The notes: generated by a model from the letters alone, not told the origin. Positions 5,632-12,349 are shown, counted from the first letter of the stretch. The stretch is 13,868 nt of DNA from JBOGGX01 sp050744245 (GCA_050744245.1 JBOGGX010000185.1:1-13868), one strand, 5' to 3'. A program made the numbers and translations.

Positions 5632-6341
5632 CAGGCTCGACGCTGCGCCATCACCAGGGAGGTGCCACCCAGGACCAGCCCGGCCGCGCCCATGACCAAC
5701 GCGGCCACAACCAGGCCCGTGCTCGGACCGTCGTCGGTGCCGGCAGCATCGGGTGCGGCCGCCTGCTCCCCGGTTGCCGCGGCCACGTCGTCGGCGTCTG
5801 CGGCGTGCCCGTCATCTTCGGCGGCCACCAGCATCAGGGCCGGCGCCGGGTGCTCCGGCTCCTCGCCCTCGCCGTCCCACTCGTCGATCCACGCCGTCTC
5901 GCCCTGCTCGCAGGTCTGCACGGTCTTGAAGTAGGCCAACTCGCCCGGGGTGTCCGGGGCCTGGAAGCCGATGGTGAACGTGTCGCGGAACCCCACGGGC
6001 AGCGGCCCGCCGGTGAACGTGACGACCGCGACCCGCTCGGTGATCTGCCCGCCATGGCCGTCGTCGACCGGCGGGTCGAGGGCCTCGATCTCAGTCGTGA
6101 TCTCCCAACCCGGTTTCACCTGCGGGCTGACGCTCATGAAGCCGTCGGGGATCTGGACCGCAAGCCGAATGGTGGGGGACTCTTCGCAGCCGTGCGGAAC
6201 GGTCAGGGTGACGGCGTCGAAGCCGCCCGCCGCCACCTCGTCCTTGTCCGCGGTGACGTGGGCGCCCGCGGCGGGCGTGAAGCAGGCGATGCCGACGGCG
6301 ACGGCAAGCCAGAAGCCGGCGGTGAGACGGACGATGCGCAT
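5631..6341 (-). CDS. ycnI: YcnI-family (DUF1775) copper-binding protein
   Basis: The protein has 236 aa. ATG 6341 has a strong AAGGAG site 9 nt upstream, 18 nt after the copC-copD stop. The signal peptide (1-27, ending AAGA) is cleaved to leave H28 as the first mature residue. This is the N-terminal histidine used for Cu(II) binding in YcnI. The DUF1775 domain (28 to about 155) shows the family features: LTVPHGCEESPT, KPGWEITTEI, FTGGPLPVGFRDTFTIGF and YFKTVQTCEQGETAWIDEW. C52 and the QTC cysteine can form a disulfide. A flexible acidic/Ala-rich linker (about 160-208) leads to one C-terminal transmembrane helix (LVVAALVMGAAGLVLGGTSLV) and an RR stop. So the protein sits on the outer face of the membrane. 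In Bacillus, ycnI lies in the ycnKJI copper operon next to the CopC-CopD gene ycnJ, the same pairing as here. Confidence 0.95.
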   Translation of the reverse strand: MRIVRLTAGFWLAVAVGIACFTPAAGAHVTADKDEVAAGGFDAVTLTVPHGCEESPTIRLAVQIPDGFMSVSPQVKPGWEITTEIEALDPPVDDGHGGQITERVAVVTFTGGPLPVGFRDTFTIGFQAPDTPGELAYFKTVQTCEQGETAWIDEWDGEGEEPEHPAPALMLVAAEDDGHAADADDVAAATGEQAAAPDAAGTDDGPSTGLVVAALVMGAAGLVLGGTSLVMAQRRA

Positions 6342-6359
6342 GGGAGCTGCTCCTTGGCG

Positions 6360-8018
6360 TTAGCGGTTGACGACGACTTCGAACGTGGCCCGGTCCTCGG
6401 TGAACCGATCGCGCCTGGCCGCGACGTCGACCTGCCACCGGCCGCCGATGGTGAGATCGCTGCTGTCGAGGAGCCAATGGCCCGACCCGACGTCGACGGC
6501 GGTGCGCCGGATGGGCCCGATGTCGGCCGAGGGCAGCGTGAGCTCGACCGAGACCTCCTCGGCCTGGTCGGGGGCGCCGGCCGCATCGGCCAGGTAGAGA
6601 TGGAAGACGTTGCGCCCGACCCGGTTGGGATCGAGGAGCACGTCGAGCGATCCGTCGCCGATGGCGACGGTGGTGGCGTAGCTGGTGCCGACGCCGGCCT
6701 CGACCCGAGCCGGGGTGACGTTGACGAGCAGGGCGGTCAGGGCCACGGCGACGGCCAGCCCGGCGGCCTCGAGCGTCACCGTGCGCCGCAGCCGGCCGGC
6801 GGCCCGGGCGCCGTCGTCGCCGTCGATGTCGGCCTGCACCGCGGGGAGCAGGCCCCAGCGGTTCCAGGCGGCCAGTCCGACGACCGCGGCCACGACACCC
6901 ACCTTGGCCGTCAGCAGCCATCCGAAGGTGGTCCCGGTGATGGCGCGGACGGCCCGCACCTCGAACCAGCCCAGGGTGAGACCGGAGGCGGCGACCGCGG
7001 CGAGCACGACCGCGGCCGCGGTCGAGAAGCGGACGATGAGCGCGGCCCGGTCGGCCGGGCTGGTGGCCCGGCGCCACCAGAGGCAGGCGGCGAGGACGAC
7101 GAGTCCGCCGAACCACGCCGCCCCGGCGATGGCGTGCACGGCGTCGGTCACGGTGGCCACCCAGGCGGGTGAGGTGTTCCGCGTGTGTCCGGTGAGGGCG
7201 AACGATCCGGCGGCCAACAGTGCCCCCGCGAGTGCGGCCACCCGGCCGGCCGCCGTCGATCGTGCGGTACCAACGACGACGAGCCCGAGGCCGAGCAGGC
7301 CCGTCGCCACCGCGAGGCCCACCCCCTCGGCCACGACGTCGCCGAACACCCCCGCGGCGAGGAGGGCAGACGGGCCGAGCCCGGTCGCCAGCGCGGCCTG
7401 CAGCGGCAGCCCGGCGAGCAGCCCGAAGGCGCCGACGACGGCGGCCGTGGCGATCAGCCGCGACAGACGCGACCGATCGCCCCCACGATCGAGCACCCGG
7501 TCGTACACGGCGACGAGGAACAGCGCCCCGCCGGCGGCGATGAGGACGCCGGCATAGGCCAGGAAGCGGCTCACTGCGGCGGCCACCTCCCACGGCCGGT
7601 CACCCGTGGTCGACAGGAGATCGGCCAGCACACTCTGGTCCGCCGCCGTGACGCGGCCGGCGGTGAACGTGAAGGCGCCCCGCACCGCATGGCCGTCGGC
7701 CGAGATGACCCGCCACGCGACGACGAAGGCACCGTCGCCGAGATCGTCCTCGAGATCGACGCTGACCACGGTGTCGTCGGCCTCGGGCTCACCGTCGTCG
7801 ACCCGGCGCTCGTCGGCTCCGTACACCCGCACCCCGCCGGTCGACACCGAGACCGGCTCGTTGAACTCGAGTTCGACCGCCGGCGGCGGGATCGCCAGGT
7901 GGGCCTGGTCGACCGGATTCGACCCGAGCAGCACGGCGTGGGCCGCGGCCGGCTCGGCCGCCGGGCCGACGGTCAGCGCGATCGTGGTGAGGGCCAGGGC
8001 CCCGACCGCCAGGCGCAT
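6360..8018 (-). CDS. ycnJ: CopC-CopD fusion copper uptake protein with C-terminal FixH/YtkA-like domain
   Basis: The protein has 552 aa. ATG 8018 is chosen because it overlaps the anti-sigma TGA (TGATG) and is followed directly by a signal peptide (1-26, ending AAA). Residues 27 to about 120 are a CopC domain with mature H27 and the D108-G-H110 pair, the classic Cu(II) site. No Met-rich Cu(I) loop is visible. Residues about 140-440 are a CopD membrane domain with about eight helices (for example FLAYAGVLIAAGGALFLVAV and VHAIAGAAWFGGLVVLAACL). The last part (about 450-552) is an extracytoplasmic beta domain (SLDVLLDPNRVGRNVFHLYL, GRWQVDVAARRDR) like FixH/YtkA. The protein should bind copper outside and move it inward, as proposed for Bacillus YcnJ. 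It is followed 18 nt later by ycnI. Confidence 0.95.
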   Translation of the reverse strand: MRLAVGALALTTIALTVGPAAEPAAAHAVLLGSNPVDQAHLAIPPPAVELEFNEPVSVSTGGVRVYGADERRVDDGEPEADDTVVSVDLEDDLGDGAFVVAWRVISADGHAVRGAFTFTAGRVTAADQSVLADLLSTTGDRPWEVAAAVSRFLAYAGVLIAAGGALFLVAVYDRVLDRGGDRSRLSRLIATAAVVGAFGLLAGLPLQAALATGLGPSALLAAGVFGDVVAEGVGLAVATGLLGLGLVVVGTARSTAAGRVAALAGALLAAGSFALTGHTRNTSPAWVATVTDAVHAIAGAAWFGGLVVLAACLWWRRATSPADRAALIVRFSTAAAVVLAAVAASGLTLGWFEVRAVRAITGTTFGWLLTAKVGVVAAVVGLAAWNRWGLLPAVQADIDGDDGARAAGRLRRTVTLEAAGLAVAVALTALLVNVTPARVEAGVGTSYATTVAIGDGSLDVLLDPNRVGRNVFHLYLADAAGAPDQAEEVSVELTLPSADIGPIRRTAVDVGSGHWLLDSSDLTIGGRWQVDVAARRDRFTEDRATFEVVVNR

Positions 8019-8668
8019 CACGCCGCGGCCACCGCCCCGCCTCCCGGCTCGGTCCTCGGCGTGGCCCGGGCCACGAACCACACGAGCGCGACTCCGACCA
8101 GCTCAAGCATGTGGGTCGACTCCGTGATGGCCGGGACCCGGCCCGCGGCCATGTCGACCACGCCGGTCAGGAGGAGCGCGGCGCTGAGGGTGATGGCGAA
8201 CGGCAGCAGGCCGCGGGCCAGCGTCGGCCGCCACGCCACCACCACCAGCCCGACGGCCAGGGCCAGGTCCCACGAGGCCAGGTGGCGGGCCGCGTGCACG
8301 GTCGTCCCGGTCGTCTCACCCAGCACCAGGATCGGGAGGGCGAGCACGAGCCGGGTGACCCCGACCACGAGCAGGGCGTAGCGGGCCCACTCGGCCCTCG
8401 GGGCGACGACGCCCGAGGTCCAGGCCCGCCGGGAGGGCCGGGCGACGGCAGGGATCTGCGCCTTGGCCATGATCGCCGCGGTCAGGTCGGGCACCCGCTC
8501 GGCCGGGCGCAGCCGCATCCTGCGCTGGAGGGCCTCGGCCCGCTGCTGCCAGTCGCGGCACTCGGCGCAGGCGGCGAGGTGGGCGGCGACCGCCGGCTGG
8601 TCGACGTCGGGTCGGTCGTGACCGTCGAGCCGGGCCGACAGCGCTTCCCTGCAGTTCGCACAGTGCAT
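8018..8668 (-). CDS. Membrane zinc-finger (zf-HC2) protein, likely anti-sigma factor
   Basis: The protein has 216 aa from ATG 8668, chosen because the zinc finger starts at residue 2. The finger shows H2, C3, C6 and H30-x3-C34-x2-C37, the zf-HC2 pattern of zinc-binding anti-sigma factors. A linker rich in Arg follows (about 40-95), then four predicted membrane helices (about 97-117, 134-148, 153-178, 192-208). Histidines at the membrane face (H125, H129 and the one in STHML) might sense copper (inference). The TGA overlaps the copC-copD ATG, so it heads the copper chain. It diverges from the SigC-like sigma gene 58 bp away. It probably holds that sigma factor at the membrane until a copper signal releases it. 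This assignment rests on domain and neighbourhood. Confidence 0.85.
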   Translation of the reverse strand: MHCANCREALSARLDGHDRPDVDQPAVAAHLAACAECRDWQQRAEALQRRMRLRPAERVPDLTAAIMAKAQIPAVARPSRRAWTSGVVAPRAEWARYALLVVGVTRLVLALPILVLGETTGTTVHAARHLASWDLALAVGLVVVAWRPTLARGLLPFAITLSAALLLTGVVDMAAGRVPAITESTHMLELVGVALVWFVARATPRTEPGGGAVAAA

Positions 8669-8677
8669 GGCCACCAG

Positions 8678-8703
8678 GTCGTTCGGCGCCGGCCCGCGGT
8701 TCC
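8678..8703 (-). promoter_or_regulatory. Candidate ECF-type promoter of the copper gene chain
   Basis: On the minus strand, GGAAC (8703-8699) is followed after 17 nt by CGAC (8681-8678). This resembles ECF-type promoters (GGAAC, then about 16-17 nt, then CGT-like). The predicted start would fall within a few bases of ATG 8668, giving a leaderless mRNA. The -10 is CGAC and not CGTC, and the M. tuberculosis SigC consensus differs in its -35, so this is a tentative call. Confidence 0.25.
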
Positions 8704-8710
8704 TGGCCCG

Positions 8711-8730
8711 CCAGAAATGGCTAGAAATGG
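8711..8730. repeat. Tandem 10-bp repeat upstream of the sigma factor
   Basis: CCAGAAATGG (8711-8720) is followed directly by CTAGAAATGG (8721-8730), sharing AGAAATGG at one helical turn spacing. It is the only AT-leaning patch between the divergent sigma and anti-sigma genes. It overlaps the chosen sigma start codon ATG 8727. It may be a regulator site, or it may hint that translation really starts at GTG 8736. Confidence 0.45.
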
Positions 8731-9278
8731 GGGCGGTGGACGAGCTGACCAGCCTGGCCCTCGCCGCCGGCGGCGGCGACCGGGCCGCCCTGGCGTCATT
8801 CGTCCGCACGACCCAGGCCGACGTCTGGCGGCTGTGCGCCCATCTGAGCGACCGCGACCAGGCCGACGACCTGACACAGGAGGTCTACCTCAGGGCCATC
8901 CCCGCCCTCGGCCGGTTCAGGGGCGAGGCGCCGGCCCGCCTCTGGCTGCTCTCGATCGCGAGGCGTACGTGCGCCGACGGGGTCCGCCGCCGCCGGCGGT
9001 ACCGCGGCCTGGTCGACCGGCTACGGGCAAGCGAGCGCGATACGGCGCGGGCGCCGGCCGGGGCCGACCCGCTCGGCCACATCGCCATCGATGCGCTGGT
9101 GCGCACGCTGCCGACCGAGCGACGCGACGCCTTCGTCCTCACCCAGGTGCTCGGCCTGTCCTACGGGGAGGCGGCCCGGGTGTGCTCGTGCCCGGTGGGC
9201 ACCATCCGCTCCCGGGTGGCCCGGGCTCGGGGCGACCTCATCGCCGGGCTCGGCGGTCGGGCCGCGGCCGAGATCTGA
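8727..9278 (+). CDS. sigC: ECF RNA polymerase sigma factor, SigC-like
   Basis: The protein is 183 aa from ATG 8727. Region 2 reads VWRLCAHLSDRDQADDLTQE, followed by YLRAIPALGRFRGEAPARLWLLSIARR. Region 4 reads LPTERRDAFVLTQVLGLSYG, followed by EAARVCSCPVGTIRSRVARAR. Both closely follow M. tuberculosis SigC (LSD-x-x-x-ADDLTQE, LTQ-LGLSY, CPVGTIRSRVARAR). The frame is open up to ATG 8667, whose bases overlap the anti-sigma ATG in the palindrome CATG. I prefer 8727 because known SigC proteins begin near here; GTG 8736 is also possible. It should direct RNA polymerase to its regulon, probably including the divergent copper genes; mycobacterial SigC has been tied to copper acquisition. The divergent layout is unusual, since ECF sigma and anti-sigma genes are mostly co-transcribed. 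Confidence 0.9.
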   Translation: MGAVDELTSLALAAGGGDRAALASFVRTTQADVWRLCAHLSDRDQADDLTQEVYLRAIPALGRFRGEAPARLWLLSIARRTCADGVRRRRRYRGLVDRLRASERDTARAPAGADPLGHIAIDALVRTLPTERRDAFVLTQVLGLSYGEAARVCSCPVGTIRSRVARARGDLIAGLGGRAAAEI

Positions 9279-9310
9279 GCCGCCAGATCAGCCGGCGGCG
9301 CCCCGCGCCC

Positions 9311-9327
9311 CCACCAATGTTCGGTGG
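9311..9327. terminator. Small stem-loop downstream of sigC
   Basis: CCACC (9311-9315) and GGTGG (9323-9327) enclose AATGTTC. It directly abuts the larger dyad at 9328-9351 in the gap between convergent genes, and the two may act together as a bidirectional terminator. It has no T tract. Confidence 0.35.
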
Positions 9328-9351
9328 ATTGTTCCCACAATTGGGAACAAT
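9328..9351. promoter_or_regulatory. Perfect 10-bp inverted repeat between convergent genes
   Basis: ATTGTTCCCA (9328-9337), CAAT, TGGGAACAAT (9342-9351). The arms match perfectly. The stem is AT-rich compared with everything around it and lacks a T tail, so it looks more like an operator than a classic terminator. It lies between the ends of sigC and the ParB-like gene, where termination is expected. I therefore leave both readings open. Confidence 0.5.
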
Positions 9352-9374
9352 TCACGGCAAGTTCGGCGTGGCTG

Positions 9375-10292
9375 TCAGCCCTTGGGCGAGGATCTGGGGG
9401 CGGGCTTCGGCAGGGCCAGGTCGCCGAAGGCCTTCAACGCCTCCGACCCCTTCCGCTTGGGCGTGATCTCGTCCATGGCCATCTTCACCGTCTCGTCGAC
9501 CGAGGCGCCCTCCCGCTCGAAGTACGTGAGCCGCATCCGCCGCTGGATGGCCAGGAACAGGTCGCCCTCGGTCGCCTCCTCGAACAGGTCGGGCAAGCCG
9601 TGCGTGCGGATCGTGTCGAGGGTCGGCCGGTACACCTTGTCGTACCAGTGCGCGGCCACCTCCTCCGGCGCGAGCACGCGACCGAGCTGGCGGGTCAGGT
9701 CGTAGCCGTGCACCTTCACCTGCTCGAGCAGCTCGACGTAGCCCGCGGGGGAGCGGGTCGTGATCCTGGCGCCGGGGCGGGCCTGGGCCAGACCGCTCTC
9801 CTCCAGGAACACGTGCTCGGCCTGGGAGTGGATGACCTGGGCGATGTCGGCCCCGGCGGGCAGCGGGTAGCGGGTCCGGATGCTCGTGACCTCGGCGTCG
9901 AGGTACTCGATGCCCCGCTGCCGGGCGATCGCCACCCGGTGATGGCCGTCGACCAGGAAGTAGCGGCCCTCGAGCTCGTAGACGACGATCGGCGGGACCT
10001 CGCCCTCATCGACGACGTGCTCGACCCGGTTCCATCGCTGTTCCATGGCCGACCGGCGAGGCAGGAACTCGCGGTCGAAGTCGCCGCTGCGGTCGACGGT
10101 GCCGACGATGCTGCTCACCGGGATGGGGCGGACGCCGCGGTAGCTCTGCTCGAACAGGCGCAGCCTCCGGGTGACCTCGTCGAGGGGCAGCAGCTCCTGG
10201 GTGTCGCCGCCCAGCCCGACCGAGGCGGCCACCCGCCGGCGCGTCTTCTTGCGCCAGGCCCGACCAAACGTGGAGACGTCGCCTACGGCCAT
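9375..10292 (-). CDS. ParB/Srx-like nuclease-fold domain protein
   Basis: The protein has 305 aa. ATG 10292 follows the metallophosphoesterase stop by 6 nt. An Arg/Lys-rich N-terminus (FGRAWRKKTRRRVAA) precedes a ParB N-terminal-like fold: GVRPIPVSSIVGTVDRS, then WNRVEHVVDEGEVPPIVVYELEGRYFLVDGHHRVAIARQRG. The DGHHR motif (115-119) is the equivalent of the ParB GERR/DGHHR box that binds nucleotide. No helix-turn-helix of true ParB follows. Instead there is an alpha-helical C-terminus (about 160-290; GYVELLEQVKVHGYDLTRQL, VAAHWYDKVYRPTLDTIRTHG) and a basic Pro/Ser tail. So it is not a chromosome-segregation ParB. It is paired with a metallophosphoesterase, a combination I associate with actinobacteria and related groups. 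The function of the pair is unknown. Confidence 0.8.
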   Translation of the reverse strand: MAVGDVSTFGRAWRKKTRRRVAASVGLGGDTQELLPLDEVTRRLRLFEQSYRGVRPIPVSSIVGTVDRSGDFDREFLPRRSAMEQRWNRVEHVVDEGEVPPIVVYELEGRYFLVDGHHRVAIARQRGIEYLDAEVTSIRTRYPLPAGADIAQVIHSQAEHVFLEESGLAQARPGARITTRSPAGYVELLEQVKVHGYDLTRQLGRVLAPEEVAAHWYDKVYRPTLDTIRTHGLPDLFEEATEGDLFLAIQRRMRLTYFEREGASVDETVKMAMDEITPKRKGSEALKAFGDLALPKPAPRSSPKG

Positions 10293-10298
10293 ACCAGC

Positions 10299-10949
10299 TC
10301 AGACCTCGATCACCCGGTGCGGGATGGCGTTGATCACGGTGGTGCCGCCCATGGTGCGGTCCGGCTGCGGCCGCCCGTGCGGGTGGATGTGGCCGTGGAT
10401 GAGGTAACGGGGGGCGAGCCGGTCGACAAGGCGGTGAAAGCAGTCGAAGCCCCGGTGGCAGAGGTCGTCGCCGTCGCCCACACCGAGGGGAGGCGCGTGG
10501 GTGAGCAGAAGGTCGACCCGACGGCCGCGCACCCTGGCTCGGGTGGCGAGCCCGTTGGCCCGCCGGCGCATCTGGCTCTCGGTGTACTGGTTGGGGCCGA
10601 CGTTGTAGCGCATCGACCCGCCGAGGCCGGCGGCCACCAACCCGCCGACCCGGACGATGCGACCGTCGGCCGACGTGCACCAGCTCGGCAGCCTGGGCTC
10701 GTCGTCGTCGGCGTGGCCGTTCCCGCTCCCGACACCCGTCCCCAGCGCGGACATGCGGCGGCGCCCGACATCCGGGTCGTGGTTCCCCGGGACGAAGATC
10801 ATCGGGACGTTGGTGGCGGAGGCGACGAAGTCGAGGTAGTCGAACCGGAGGTCGCCGCAGGCCACGACGACGTCGGGGCGCATGGCCGCCAGCCGGGCGT
10901 GGGTCAGCCGGTCGTCCTCCTCGTCGGCGATGGCGAGCAGACGAGTCAT
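10299..10949 (-). CDS. Calcineurin-like metallophosphoesterase
   Basis: The protein has 216 aa from ATG 10949. Metallophosphoesterase motifs appear in order: GD at 32-33 (VVACGDLRFDYL), GNHD at 55-58, TH at 150-151 (LLTHAPP) and HGHIH at 185-189. The first motif, normally D-x-H, reads IADEEDDRL (residues 7-15), so an acidic residue replaces the histidine. This variant recurs in a known subfamily (DEVD-type), which also has RVGG, GLGGSMRYN and PNQYTE as here. A flexible Gly/Asp-rich insert (about 67-88) follows GNHD. The enzyme should hydrolyse a phosphoester with two metals; the substrate is unknown. It lies 6 nt upstream of the ParB-like gene, and its ATG overlaps the stop of a 45-aa ORF. 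Confidence 0.9.
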   Translation of the reverse strand: MTRLLAIADEEDDRLTHARLAAMRPDVVVACGDLRFDYLDFVASATNVPMIFVPGNHDPDVGRRRMSALGTGVGSGNGHADDDEPRLPSWCTSADGRIVRVGGLVAAGLGGSMRYNVGPNQYTESQMRRRANGLATRARVRGRRVDLLLTHAPPLGVGDGDDLCHRGFDCFHRLVDRLAPRYLIHGHIHPHGRPQPDRTMGGTTVINAIPHRVIEV

Positions 10950-11083
10950 GTCGCCCTCGGTTCATCCCGGTGAACCGGGGCCTGATGCCAGGCGGCGACG
11001 TTCGTCATGGGCAGGTCGAACACGCTATCGAGCCGGCGCACCAGATCGAGGTGGGCTGAATGTTGTTGCCGTGTCGTCGCCAT
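10946..11083 (-). CDS. Possible 45-aa small ORF coupled to the metallophosphoesterase
   Basis: ATG 11083 to TGA 10946 encodes a basic/amphipathic peptide (middle part HLDLVRRLDSVFDLPMTNVA). The TGA overlaps the metallophosphoesterase ATG as ATGA, the same coupling used elsewhere in this window. The central codons are strongly G/C at the third position. GTG 11092 is an alternative start. No good ribosome binding site is visible. The same frame is open all the way back to the fmdA stop (11234) but holds no better start codon. I recognise no family. It may be a real leader peptide gene or the end of a decayed gene. Confidence 0.4.
   Translation of the reverse strand: MATTRQQHSAHLDLVRRLDSVFDLPMTNVAAWHQAPVHRDEPRAT
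10955..10980. promoter_or_regulatory. Stem-loop just upstream of the metallophosphoesterase start
   Basis: CGGTTCA (10958-10964) and TGAACCG (10971-10977) form a perfect 7-bp stem with a 6-nt loop, extendable by a wobble pair and two more pairs. An alternative fold pairs CCCGGT (10966-10971) with ACCGGG (10974-10979). It ends within about 10 nt of ATG 10949, so it could affect ribosome access or act as an operator. It also encodes the end of the small ORF. Confidence 0.35.
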
Positions 11084-11192
11084 GGTGACCACAACGAACC
11101 CAAGGGGGTCGGATTGACGCTGCGCAGCCGCCAGGCGGAGCAGCCAGAGGCGCGCTTGTCGGTTGCCGAAGGCCGCGCCGGCGAGGCCGAAG

Positions 11193-11241
11193 GCCGAGTG
11201 GCGCAGACAGCTCAGCCGAGCGGCGCAGACAGCTCAGTCGA
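11193..11241. repeat. 22-bp tandem repeat, about 2.2 copies, covering the fmdA stop
   Basis: The 20-bp unit starting GGCGCAGACAGCTCAG occurs at 11200-11219 and 11222-11241 with one mismatch, and the match extends left to 11193 with one more. The right-hand copy contains the fmdA stop codon (11234-11236), and the left copy repeats the same stop sequence just downstream in the fmdA reading direction. It looks like a local tandem duplication. Confidence 0.7.
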
Positions 11242-12349
11242 AGATGGCGAGAGGCAGGAACGCTGACACCACGAAGTTGGGGACGTCGACCACCTCGCTG
11301 ATCTTGAGGTCGACGGCGACGCTGCAGATGGCGTAGGCCTGCTGCCGGGTGAAGCCGTGCTCGGCCTCGATGTGGCTGATCATGTTCGTCAGCGCGTTGC
11401 GGGCGGCCAGGGTCAGGTCCTCCGACGTGTTGGTGCCGTCCCGGTCGATCGAGATGCCGGTGGTGGCGAAGTAGCGCTGGGGCGCCTGGTAAACGGGATC
11501 GACGAGATAGCCGTCCCGCTCGAACTGGAGGTCGCGGATCCCGCGCCCGGCCGCTGCCCCCTTGCGCAGGTCGAACCGGGCGGTGAGCGTCGCGGTCATC
11601 TCTATGGCCGTCCCGCACGTCTCGCAGTCGCCCTGGGCGAAGTGGGCGTCGCCCGCCGAGAACAGCGCCCCGTCGGTCCACACCGGCAGCAGGAGCCTGG
11701 TGCCGGCGGCCAGCTGCTTGATGTCGACGTTGCCCGCCGTCTCCCTCGGCGGGATGGTCCGCAGCGCCTCGTTGGCGATGGCGGGGTCCGCCGGTAGCGC
11801 GCCGGTCGGGTCGGGTGGCAGCACGAAGCCGCCGCGGTCGAGCAGGTCCTGCTCCCTGGCCGCGATGCGCGCCATGAGCCCGGCCGACGGGGCGAGCCCG
11901 ATCGTCCCCATGAACGGCGCGCCGGGGATCCGCACGCCCGGCAGGTCGCTCGACGTGGCCCAGCCGTCGGCAAGCTCCCACTTCACGATGAACGGCTCGG
12001 GGAAGTCGTCCCGCAGGAAGCCGAACCCCGGAATCTGGACGGTGAAGGCGAACGCCGGGGCTGCGACCTCGACGATGTCGACGACGAGCAGGTCGCCCTC
12101 CTCCGCGCCCTCGACGTGGACCGGGCCGGTGAGCGGGTGGACCACGCTGAGGTCGACCCGGCCGACGTCGTCGGCCTTGGTGTCCGGCGTGATCTGGCCG
12201 TCGAGGGCGTCACGGGTGCCCATCACGACCTCGTCGCCCGGCTGGCATCTGACGACCGGTGCGATGGCCGGATGCCACCGGTTGTGCCCCGTGGCCGGCT
12301 CGTCCTTGAGCGGCCGGCTCAGGTCGACGGTGATCTCGTGCGTGGCCAT
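11234..12349 (-). CDS. fmdA: Acetamidase/formamidase (FmdA/AmdA family)
   Basis: The protein has 371 aa. ATG 12349 is preceded by a purine-rich ribosome binding site (GGAGG, GGGAGG). The enzyme hydrolyses formamide or short amides to the acid and ammonia, a cytoplasmic nitrogen-supply reaction. The family pattern is complete: HNRWHPAIAP near the start, GDLLVVDIVEV, IPGFGFLRDDF, GTIGLAPS, then IPPRETAGNVDIKQLAAGTR followed by LLLPVWTDGALFSAGDAHFAQGDCE, and a normal C-terminus (ICSVAVDLKISEVVDVPN, then FVVSAFLPLAIFD). The length is in the family range. Amide preference (formamide or acetamide) cannot be read from sequence. It follows the lpdA gene by 57 nt on the same strand, and no amide transporter or nitrogen regulator gene lies nearby. 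Confidence 0.93.
   Translation of the reverse strand: MATHEITVDLSRPLKDEPATGHNRWHPAIAPVVRCQPGDEVVMGTRDALDGQITPDTKADDVGRVDLSVVHPLTGPVHVEGAEEGDLLVVDIVEVAAPAFAFTVQIPGFGFLRDDFPEPFIVKWELADGWATSSDLPGVRIPGAPFMGTIGLAPSAGLMARIAAREQDLLDRGGFVLPPDPTGALPADPAIANEALRTIPPRETAGNVDIKQLAAGTRLLLPVWTDGALFSAGDAHFAQGDCETCGTAIEMTATLTARFDLRKGAAAGRGIRDLQFERDGYLVDPVYQAPQRYFATTGISIDRDGTNTSEDLTLAARNALTNMISHIEAEHGFTRQQAYAICSVAVDLKISEVVDVPNFVVSAFLPLAIFD

Noticed and set aside
4042..5934. A 630-codon plus-strand open frame across FKBP and the copper membrane protein
   Set aside because: It is Arg/Gly/Pro-rich with no family features and runs antisense or out of frame to well-supported genes. Such frames are expected in high-GC DNA.
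5508..8381. Long plus-strand open frames antisense to ycnI, copC-copD and the anti-sigma gene
   Set aside because: Their translations are low-complexity (Gly/Arg/Asp/His-rich) and mirror the codon bias of the real minus-strand genes.
9375..10292. ParB-like gene considered as a chromosome or plasmid partition protein
   Set aside because: No helix-turn-helix region, no ParA neighbour and no parS-like sites; only the nuclease-fold domain is shared.
9324..10973. A 549-codon plus-strand frame opposite the metallophosphoesterase and ParB-like genes
   Set aside because: The opposite strand carries two genes with full motif sets; this frame has no recognisable domain.
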